From: Dicyema japonicum | Taxonomy: Eukaryota > Dicyemida > Rhombozoa > Dicyemidae | Length of the DNA: 64,000 nucleotides | NCBI GenBank assembly: GCA_011109175.1 | Contig: RDEW01000046.1 | Coordinates: 166,006-230,005 of the forward strand | Reading direction: 5' to 3' | Part shown: positions 55,811 to 64,000 of the stretch, piece by piece | Layout: each line of letters starts with the position of its first letter | Position numbering within the stretch: the stretch's first letter is position 1 | Notes under the pieces: generated by a model | The model's database searches: none | Seen by the model: the letters and a program-made list of their open reading frames with translations, nothing else | What the model was told of the DNA's origin: nothing | Position numbers and translations under genes: made by a program

Positions 55811-56896
55811 TTACTGTATTCTAGATTTTAAGTTATCATTCTCCATTTGTAGTTTCTGAGTCAATCTTACAAAGTCACGTTGAACAATTTCTGCATCTTC
55901 AAGCGAAGTCCGAAGACACTGCAGCCTCACACATAACTCCCTGATTTCCTCATCAGACTTGTCCTACTAATATTGTAGCACGACGACCTGATTATTTTTA
56001 AGATGTTTCATTATGGTTGAAACTTCCTCGACCATATCTCCAGCGTTGTTTATGTTTGTTGTCCCATGCACGTGATTGGGGTTGACAAAAGTAACCATCT
56101 CATCTGTGATCTAAGAATACAAGAGAACCAATGTATTTAATGAGCCGATCGATGACATGTGAGTGTTTCATTTTAATTAGTTTAGTGTGATCATCCCTGT
56201 CTAATAAATGAGCAGATCTCATAGATTCGAGTTCGTTTGCATGGTTAACTTTCATTCTCTCGTTAGATTCAGCTAATTCTATGATCCGCTCTCTGTATTG
56301 CACCAATAAAAACTCCATTTTCTAGATGACCATTAATAAAAACCTCGTAGTTGGAAGGCAGATCATTATCGAGTGAATAATCAACAACAGAACGTTTTGT
56401 CTAATAATAAACGATAAGACTAAACTGCGATTGTATTAAATTCCTGTTCGAGATTATTCTGTTTTTTACTTACTTGACTCAGTGTGAGTTCCTGGGAACT
56501 GATTTGTCGGCTGAGAAAGGCAAGCTATAAATAAAATAGGATCAAACATCTTTCTTAATTGAATCATCCAATTGTGAGTATAGAAATCCATCGTAAACGG
56601 GAATATTCGCTCCGATTGATCTAATATCTTCGTGTATGTCATTGAACTGGAAAAATACTGAAAATAACTTACAGTTCCTAATAAATCCTTAAAAACATCC
56701 CCAGGTAGCACAACTTCATCTGTTGACTCTAAATCAGTCTAATATAAATATTAAAACAACTGTATTGATACAAGTCAACAATTCATCGTAGTCTAAACAT
56801 TACCCAAGTGTCACCTTTTGTTGAATAATCAGTTATTTTTAATAATTTCTCCATAATATTAGTCAAGTCACTTTTTTTCACTGTAAAATTTGACAT
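55811..56896 (-). CDS. Rabaptin-like coiled-coil protein with eight 22-26-nt introns
   Basis: Minus strand, ATG at 56896 and TAA at 55811. Nine exons join into exactly 299 codons when eight GT...AG introns of 22, 22, 26, 23, 25, 22, 25 and 24 nt are removed; unspliced, each hits a stop or shift. The protein begins MSNFTVKKSDLTNIMEKLL, passes through VVLPGDVFKDLLGTFNDIHE and IPVYDGFLYSQLDDSIKKD, then heptad-rich segments (LAFLSRQISSQELTLSQVSK; RERIIELAESNERMKVNHA), and ends LRTSLEDAEIVQRDFVRLTQ. The terminal VQRDFVRL block resembles rabaptins, effectors that dimerise through coiled coils and link Rab5 to its exchange factor on early endosomes. Shorter than vertebrate rabaptins, so the orthology is tentative while the gene model is strong. 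Confidence 0.82.
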
Positions 56897-57049
56897 ATCA
56901 AGAAAAAGGTAAGATATGTTCGATTTAATTAAAATTGATAATATTTAAATTTTTATTTAATTAACTTTTTTTAATTATTATTAAAAAAACGTCTGATTAC
57001 ATCGGATCTGACATTCGTGGTTTCGATCTGAATGATCTGTAAAACATAG

Positions 57050-58210
57050 GCCCCTATGCTATCATGGCCTCACCAAAATTTTCAACTTTTCAATCAACGA
57101 AAATTGTATTCCTTCCATATGGAAGCTATCAACCATACGACCAATTCTGAAACCCGGGCGACCAAAGGGATCACCAGCCTCATACAGACCAATATCTCTC
57201 CTATGTGTTACATCAAAACTTTTGGAAAAGCTGATTCTTGAACTAATCAAACCATACCTTCCTGATGCACCTTTTCAACACGGATTCAGAAAAGGACACT
57301 CCACAGAAACGCATCTTACATGCCTTACAAATTTCATCAAGGATGGACTAAAGCACAAACCTAATCAGAAGTCTTTGCTATGCTCCATCGATATTAAAAA
57401 GGCTTTCGACACTGTCCCAAGAAAGCTGTTGACAAGGAAGATCTTTACGTCAAAAATTCCAAACAACCTGAAAATCTGGATCGCAAATTTCCTAAATGGA
57501 AGAAGAGGAAGAGTAACTGCTGGAAAAACTAGATCAGTGACCAAGTTCCTTCCAAATGGGGTCCCTCAAGGATCTCCACTTTCACCACACCTATTCAACT
57601 TATTTTTAAATGATATGCCCTCCCCCTACCAGAGACGATACTCTGGTTCTGACATATACGGATGATATAATCGTCGCAGTCAAAGACCAGTGCGTTAATA
57701 CTGCAGTTTACCGGATACAAGCTTCATTGGACGATCGGAACTGTTGGCTCGTTAAGAACATTTTACATACAAGTCCCGAAAAGTCTTATACAACAATTTT
57801 CACAACATTGTTAAAACACTCCTTGGACAATATAAGGGGTGTTTCAACTCGAATTTGGACTCGCTCTACGTGCAGTATATTCAACCGTCTCTAACTTACG
57901 GGTGTGCTGCATGGGGAACCAAACAGAAATATAGAAAAAATCAATACCTTCCAAAAAATGACTAGTAAGGCTTTGCAAAGGTTTTCTTGGACACCTTTAA
58001 ACCCCACACCTTTTGAGGAATTAGTGAGGAAAGCCGGAGCCTTACTACCCTCCAATAAAGTTAGAAACCCCCGCCCAATCCGGAAATGCGTTGGAACCCG
58101 GGAAGAACACCGAGCAAGAATGAGATGGCTACTCGAAGCGGCCGGAATCACCTGATGGCTATGTAGTTATTCAATTTGTCGGTGATTTTTGGTTTTTAAT
58201 AATAATAATC
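57050..58210 (+). pseudogene. Jockey/CR1-like LINE, 5'-truncated, nearly complete RT
   Basis: Plus strand: NENCIPSIWKLSTIRPILKP, SPASYRPISLLC, KLLEKLILELIKPYLPDAPF, QHGFRKGHSTETHLT, motif A CSIDIKKAFDTVPRKLL, NGVPQGSPLSPHLFNLFLND, then a shift and LTYTDDIIVAVKD (YADD changed to YTDD). A damaged thumb follows with YGCAAWGTKQKYRKN and ALQRFSWTPLNPTPFEELVR. It ends GGAATCACCTGATGG and an AATAATAATAAT tail. Lesions near 57200, 57640 and 57900. Confidence 0.82.
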
Positions 58211-58315
58211 TGAAAGATAGAGTTTTCAGCGAAGGTTAATTTTTGTCAAACAGATCCAACCCGTGAGGTGTCGAGTCCTTCTAGCACGACACAGTAGTTG
58301 AAAGGGATCTCCCTA

Positions 58316-58500
58316 CCTCTCCCTGACCAAATCCACTGGTGAAGATTACATTATGAAAAATTCTTATGAATAATGTGAAAAATTCTTATGAATAAAAGAT
58401 TACATTATGAATAATGTCCGCGACAATAGGACGTTTGATGAGAATGGAAGAGGGCTAACCTACTTTTCCACCTATACTCTAAAGCAGAAGTCTAATGGAT
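58316..58500. repeat. Dispersed repeat R16, copy 2
   Basis: Carries the same core as 16059-16215 (CCACTGGTGAAGATTAC; ATGTCCGCGACAATAGGACG; TTTTCCACCT) but with a ~70-bp local expansion made of AAAATTCTTATGAATAA-type units after GATTACATTATG. Confidence 0.6.
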
Positions 58501-58689
58501 TATTATAGATTTAATACCATGTAACAATGAATGGTTTCGTCGATTTATGAATATTTTTATCTAGGTACTTTATACTACTTCAGATATGTTTTCTGTGTTA
58601 GCGTGAGAATAATTATCCCTCATAATGTCTGTGGTTAACTTTTCAATTTAGTATCTCAATATTGAACTCCACTTTAACCAACAATAAAA
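58501..58689. other. AT-rich spacer
   Basis: Nothing recognised between the R16 repeat and the R4-like LINE tail. Confidence 0.4.
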
Positions 58690-61027
58690 AGTTAATATCT
58701 AATAATCAACAACCTTCCTCGCCTGCCTGTTCACCAGCCCCCTAGGCAGGTTCGATTCTGGTTACTGAAACAACTCCGAGAGCGCTTTGTCCAATTGAAC
58801 CCTCTGCCCATATGTCATCTCTTGGCCCTGCCTCCTATGCACTAGTATCAGGCTCTCTAGGGCCCGCTTTAATACAGTAGACTATAGATAGGCCTAAAGC
58901 TTACTATCTACCCCCAACTGCTTCAGATAACCCATTTGGTACTTTGTTGCATTTCCTTCCCACGTCAATATTATTGGAATAACGAGAACCTTGCAACCAA
59001 GCGTCTGCCCCATCTCGTTTGCAAGAAAGTCATACTTGCTTTTTTTCCCCACCTCCACAGTCTGCAAACGGTCTTGAGACGTAATGTCAACCTCTATGAT
59101 AAGGACTTGACCAGACTCCTTATCGTGTACCACAATGTCCGGTTTAGTGTGCTTGACTAGCACCGAGGTACGGATAACACTGTCTACCTTAATTTGGACC
59201 CTGGTGTTCTCTACTACAGATTGCACTTTATGAGTCCGCAACTTTCTGGTGTGGTGAATACCACACTTATTACATAGAAGAAGATGAAGATTCCTTACTA
59301 CCTCGTTATGCCTCCACACATAGTCGTGGCAGAGCATGGATCCGCACCGAGTGGCTAAATGGTCAACTGATATGCTCCTTGACTTACAATGGAGACATGT
59401 ATTTGTTAATCGACCCCCAAAAATATCGCGGTCTTGCATATACGTGTACAGGGCCTCCGATCGAGGTAAGTTGTCACCGTATTTTAGCCATATTGTCGAC
59501 GACTTAAGGTCGGTGTTGTCCAATGCTCTGAAGAGGACCTTATGAAGGCTTTTTAAGTTGATCTTTTCCATCAAATTATTATATTGTAATTCGATCAACG
59601 CCTTCACATTTACTAGCCCACCATCATCAACACCATACTTAGCAGACAAAAAAGGTCTGATAGTGCCTAGGTGGGTTGCCCGTGTTTTCTCGGTCGTTAT
59701 TATGGCGTGCTTCCTAGCAGACACACTTGACCCAGCTATCAGGGTGTCGTGCATTCGCATTAGGATACGCTCACTTAGTTGGACTACTCCACACAGTCCA
59801 CGGCCGAATTTATCACGGGGTAAATATAGTCTCTCCTTATTGGCTGCCAGCACATGGACATGGTTCTCTCTGAGTACTCCACGGATCATAACATCCATCT
59901 CATCATACTCTTTGGGCTCAAACTCCACAACACCTATGTAGTAGTTTAGCAGCGAGACAGCATACTCATTTAATGCTAGGAACAAATTCCTTGCATTTAG
60001 AGACGTCTTACAATAACGCTGCTCTTTTACGGATGCCTTCAGTAATTTGTCGCTTTGTCTCAGGCATTATAAGGGACTTTGGAGATTCGGTAACACCCAG
60101 ATACTTATATCCTTCGTGTTCCTCTAGGACTCTTACTAACTCGCTACATACTTGCGTGTTAGTCGCAGACTTTGAATAATTCAAATCTAGTCCTATACTC
60201 TCAAAGAATTCCCTGGCACAGACCCCCATGGAGTAGAGCTCCTCGGCTGTTCGAGCATACATCTTCAGGTCATCGATAAAAAGAAGGTGATTTGTACTGA
60301 AACAAACCCCCTCACAATGAACTGGTATTTGCTCAAACCGGTCATTGAGGCGGCGACTCAATGGCTCCAAACAGAGAACAAAGAGCAGCGGAGACATGCT
60401 ATCCCCTGAAGGATCCCCCTCTTGAGTTTTACCTCGCCTATCCGGTGCCTATTATAGTTCAGATGAATACTCCACCTATTCATCACAGCCACTACAAAGC
60501 TGATGAACCACACAGGCATACACAGACTGTGTAGGCACTCGACAAGGTAAGAATGATCAACTGAATCGTAAGCCTTCTTCACATCCACCCACATAGACAA
60601 AAGTGAGTTTCCGTGAGACACAGAAAGGCACTTGTTGATCAAAGCCTGCTCTTTTACCCCTGACAATTTCGCACAGTACCCAACTGATTTTCGAAGAGAA
60701 TCCCATTTGCTTCTACAAAGCTCCTGACCTCATTAGCCACCAATTTGGTCATCAGCTTATACAGATTGGCATGAAGGTTATCGGTCGATAATCTGCAGCA
60801 GACTGAGGGTTGTCCAGCTTTGGGATCAAATATGTTGTCCCCGTGCAGGCCCAATCAGGAATCGTTTCCGGGATAGTGATGCTTTTCTGTAATACACGAC
60901 ACATAGACTCGTGCAATGAAGTGCATCTATTGATAAAGAAATTATAGACTTTATCGATCCCGGTCGTTTTCCAATTACGGAGATGTCTCACTACCGCCTC
61001 AAATTTTTGCAGAAATCGAAAATTCTC
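58690..61027 (-). pseudogene. R4/Dong-like LINE, 5'-truncated sister of the 21.6-25.1 kb element
   Basis: Starts on the minus strand at the RT fingers (VRHLRNWKTTGIDKVYNFFI) and includes motif A MWVDVKKAYDSVD, GILQG(DSM)SPLLF with a small deletion near 60410, FIDDLKMY, HCKSRSISVDHLATRCG, CHDYVWRHNEVVRNLHLLLC, and the nuclease KPDIVVHD and LIIEVDITSQD. It lacks the stop that breaks the 24.46-kb copy, but has its own lesions at 60005, 60390 and 60660 and a TAG at about 58891 where the sister has CAG. The two align through to the shared 3' tail. Abuts another LINE at 61028. Confidence 0.88.
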
Positions 61028-62640
61028 TCATCGTGCAAGTATATTGTGAATAGTAGTGAAGAGATGGAGTCTCCTTGAGGAGTGCCTGTGTTTGTTTCAA
61101 ATTTTCTTGAGTAGGTTTTTCCAACTCTCACGAGGAGCTATGTGTTAGATAAAAAGATTTGGATCATTCTTAGACTCGATTCGTCAATAAACCCTTCCAG
61201 CACTGTCATCAAATTTGTTCTTTTTAACCGAGTCAAAGGCTTTTGGTAGATCTATTCCCAGAATGTGGATGGTATTCCAACATCTTTGATGTGTTGCACA
61301 TCTCCATCTGTGACTCCAGACTGCATCGGCTGTTGATCTTCCTTCTATGAACCCACTTTGACTTTCGGGTAGGTATTCATAGGCGGGTCGTTTTATTCGT
61401 TGCAATACAATGTTAGCTAAGACTTTCCGTAGAGAATTTGATAATATAATAGGTTGTGAGTTTTCAACCGGTCCTTTGGGTTTATTGGGTTTTTGTATAA
61501 GTATTAGTAATCCTGTTCCCAGGGGTAAAGTTGAGTTAATTGAAAACATTTCATTTAGAGTGTAGCGATTTTTTCAAAAAGGTGGTCAGGGCCGTATTTC
61601 AGTTATTCTGGGTTTATCGTATCTGGTCCAGGCTTCTGTTATTTTTTAATTTTTGACATGCTGTTTTTACTTCTAAAATTGTAATTGGTTCTTTCAAGGG
61701 TCTAGGCGTTCCTTTGAATGGGGGGATTGCTGTAGTCACATTAAAAAGTTTCTCAAAATGTGTTGCAATTACCTCCGCTTGCTCTTCAGTATTCAGTAAT
61801 GTTTTTCCATTTTTGTCTTTGATGATTATTCGTTCTTCCGGTTTGTGTGGCGTAGTAAATGAGCAGCCATATACATTTGTGAATTATCTTTTAGTTTGGA
61901 TAATTCATTGATTTTGCGAAGCAGTTCTTCTTGGTGGAGTGTCTTGTTCAGTCTCCTGATTTTTCTACGGATTTGGTTCCACGATGAGAGAATGCGTGTT
62001 GCACAAGAACAGTTTGTTTGCGTGCAGAAATGGCCAAGTATGGTCCCAGGCAAGTTTCTTTTTCCACGTCCGTGTCTTTCCATGAAGGTATCTCTGAGTT
62101 TTTTTCAAATTTTCGCATTTAGATTGCCAGCAATGAATATAAGTGAGGACGACTCACATTCATTATATGTCTTTGATAATGTTGAGTAGAATTCATTCAG
62201 TTCGGTCGGGTTTTTTGCTACTCTTCCACAGTGTGTGTATATACATTCATAATTGTTAGTGTATTTTTAAGAAAACATTGGTTGTTCAGACGTATCTGTA
62301 TTACGCAGATCCTGTCGTTCACTCGCCAAATACGACTGGTGTCAGATTATAGTTTTCTGTGAATGGCGAATCCAAGACCATAGTGTTTTGAGTCACTGGG
62401 TAGGAATATTAGTCGATATTTTCCATAGTTTTCATCGAGATAGTACGTAATTTTTGTCTCTTGTAAAAAGCTAATAGAAACGTTATATCTTTCTAGGTCA
62501 TCACAGAGAGTATTTCTTGACTGAGGCTTCCTCTAACATTGAACGTAAGAAGCTTTAGGGAAAGCATATTCTCTTGTATCTTCTGCTTTTTAGACATTTT
62601 TCTTAACCGTTGTAAAGAGCCGAAATGAGACACGTCACCG
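61028..62640 (-). pseudogene. APE-type LINE (E): endonuclease and RT fingers/palm, 3'-truncated
   Basis: The minus strand starts MSKKQKIQENMLSLKLLTFN (62597), the endonuclease N-terminus, followed by broken pieces. The RT is then readable from LLILIQKPNKPKGPVENSQP through LSNSLRKVLANIVLQRIK, SQSGFIEGRSTADAVWSHRW and motif A ILGIDLPKAFDSV. A frame-shifted RVGKTYSRKFETNTGTPQGD (motif B) ends at 61028. Probably the 5' half of the D family, but the two do not overlap enough to prove it. Confidence 0.75.
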
Positions 62641-62789
62641 CCTCACCAAAAAATTAAGTAAAAAAACGTGCAAGTGGTCATAAATCTCCAAACATGATAG
62701 GTAACAAAATAAAACGGAAATAATTTTCTGAATTAATCATAAAAATTAATATTAATTTACAAAAATTTAAATATCTAATTAAAATAAAT

Positions 62790-63441
62790 ATGAGTGAGGT
62801 GGTGTTGTTATAAAGTTTATAGAAAACAAATGTCGCCTTATTTAATCAAACATTGCTCAATGAAGTTGAAGAATTACAAGCTTATATTTTAAATTTAATA
62901 GTTAAGACTGAAAACGAACAAACAGCATCAAATTTGTAGTTTGATTAATAAGCTTAGGCACGTTTTCAATGATAGTTTCAGCATAATTTCTAGTCAGATT
63001 TGCAAAATTCACAGAATTTTTTCTTCTCATGATTTCTTGAACCTCCACAGCGTTGCTTGTTCACCAATCCGTTACACACACGAGGCTGATCCTCGACTTA
63101 TGGAAACCACAAACAAAAGACTTGATAAATTTAACGGAGTTTCTATTCCGGATTACATGCGCACTAAATTGGAGAAAAATGCTGAAATTTCTCTGAAAAC
63201 CCTGGAAAAGGAAATTTTGTTCAAACCTGGTGAATCTGTTGAAGTTTTAATTCTTATTTCCTAAGAAACAAACTCGAGACTTATTTGATGCCTGTGAGTG
63301 TATTCATTCAGTCTTGACTGACCTGAAGATTGAAATAAATAATAATTATGATAAAAGTAATTTACTAGAAATTTGTTTAGTACTGTCTAAGAAGAATCAA
63401 ACATATGACCATTCTGACACTACAACTCTTATTAGATTTTT
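62790..63441 (+). CDS. Unidentified host gene with tiny introns, 3' end unresolved
   Basis: Not recognised. ATG at 62790; introns at 62799-62822 (24 nt), 62936-62957 (22 nt) and 63244-63265 (22 nt), all GT...AG, join four exons into one frame of about 194 codons. The protein starts MSEKTNVALFNQTLLNEVEE, goes on through LQAYILNLIVKTENEQTASN, IRYTHEADPRLMETTNKRLD, IPDYMRTKLEKNAEISLKTL and KQTRDLFDACECIHSVLTDL, and is charged and probably helical. Without splicing, stops follow within a few codons of each junction. Downstream of 63441 the next intron is unclear: a 37-nt candidate exists, and a stretch near 63525-63600 (NIGTVTLEELLIAISNTRCR) may be a later exon or a LINE piece. That the frame is coding is well supported; function unknown. 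Confidence 0.7.
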
Positions 63442-64000
63442 GTTATAAGTTTAATTTTATTATTAATATTCACCTAAGAAACGAGCACTGTTATGTACTG
63501 TACAAAATCATGGTGGTTAAGATAATATCGGAACTGTGACTCTAGAAGAGTTACTAATTGCAATTTCGAACACTCGATGCAGAGAGATTATGCCTGTTAG
63601 GATCCATAAGGAATGATGTCACAATTTTGTCTCTGCGCTTGCATCCTGTATTGAAAATCTAATTCTCAATGGTTCGAAGGGGGATTAGATGATGCTTTCC
63701 TTTTTTTCGGACTTACACTTGCCTGGAATCGAAGTCTACATTTCCTTTACGAAGACCGTCTTTTTCAAGTCAAATAAAAACACGTTTGACCACCTTTACG
63801 GAATCTTGGGAAAAATTAGCCGTAGAATTATTTATATCTTTGGGGACTGCACTAACCTCATTCATTGACTAGCCTTCCTCTGGGTCTGAAAGGTATTGTT
63901 CACACGTTAGAAAGAAATTGATGTGGAGATCTAACTGCATATTGTAGCAGATTACTTGTTCCGTCATCCGCTCAGAAAATTAGAGACCCAATGTTTAATG
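63442..64000. other. Unresolved sequence at the window edge
   Basis: Short readable pieces in different frames (GTVTLEELLIAIS, ASCIENLILNG, FTESWEKLAVELFISL) without a convincing splice pattern. May contain further exons of the preceding gene or a degraded retroelement. Confidence 0.35.

Noticed and set aside
63525-63610. Readable stretch NIGTVTLEELLIAISNTRCR as a definite exon of the upstream gene
   Set aside because: It is preceded by an in-frame TAA that could be removed only by an unrealistic 9-nt intron, so it was not added to the gene model.

Overview
This is animal nuclear DNA: AT-rich, standard genetic code, and made mostly of decayed and nested transposable elements with a few compact host genes between them. 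The host genes are an LC8-type dynein light chain, a DUS3-type tRNA dihydrouridine synthase, a MyTH4-RhoGAP protein of the ARHGAP39/Vilse type, an innexin, a rabaptin-like coiled-coil protein and one gene I cannot name. The innexin points to a non-vertebrate metazoan. The clearest lineage clue is that the spliced genes are interrupted by GT...AG introns of only about 22-26 nt, and removing these restores long conserved reading frames. Introns this short in an animal with innexins suggest a dicyemid (rhombozoan) mesozoan. That assignment is inference from the introns and gene content.

Layout. 1-15.4 kb: retroelement block. It holds an R4/Dong-like LINE (0.6-4.15 kb); two copies of a PHD-finger LINE with a YLDD reverse transcriptase and a restriction-like endonuclease (4.4-7.4 and 9.1-11.8 kb), the second inside a hAT transposon with recognisable inverted repeats (7417-11906); an integrase relic; and a jockey-like LINE inserted into another R4-like copy with a clear target duplication (13.2-14.1 kb). 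15.4-18.1 kb: gene island with tRNA-Leu, dynein light chain and DUS3L. 18.1-34.0 kb: LINE graveyard. It includes a full-length R4-like element with 13-bp duplications (21647-25093) and a short run of degenerate telomere-like repeats near 20.35 kb. 34.1-37.9 kb: gene island with ARHGAP39-like and innexin on the minus strand. 38-55.7 kb: nested DNA transposons. Two copies of one hAT family each carry a TA-target transposon at almost the same position (a mariner-like element in one, a Tigger/pogo-like element in the other), and each of those is itself interrupted by a LINE. 55.8-56.9 kb: rabaptin-like gene with eight tiny introns. 57-62.6 kb: further LINEs, including a near-identical but 5'-truncated relative of the 21.6-25.1 kb element. 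62.8 kb to the end: an unidentified gene with tiny introns, then sequence I could not resolve.

The transposable elements fall into a few recurring families: R4-like (restriction-like endonuclease), the YLDD/PHD family, a jockey/CR1-like family with about a dozen pieces, at least two further APE-type LINE families, hAT, mariner, Tigger/pogo and Ginger/KRBA2-type integrase relics. Nearly all copies carry frameshifts or stops. The host genes do not form operons and show no obvious functional link to one another. Their compactness and tiny introns contrast sharply with the repeat-swollen DNA between them.
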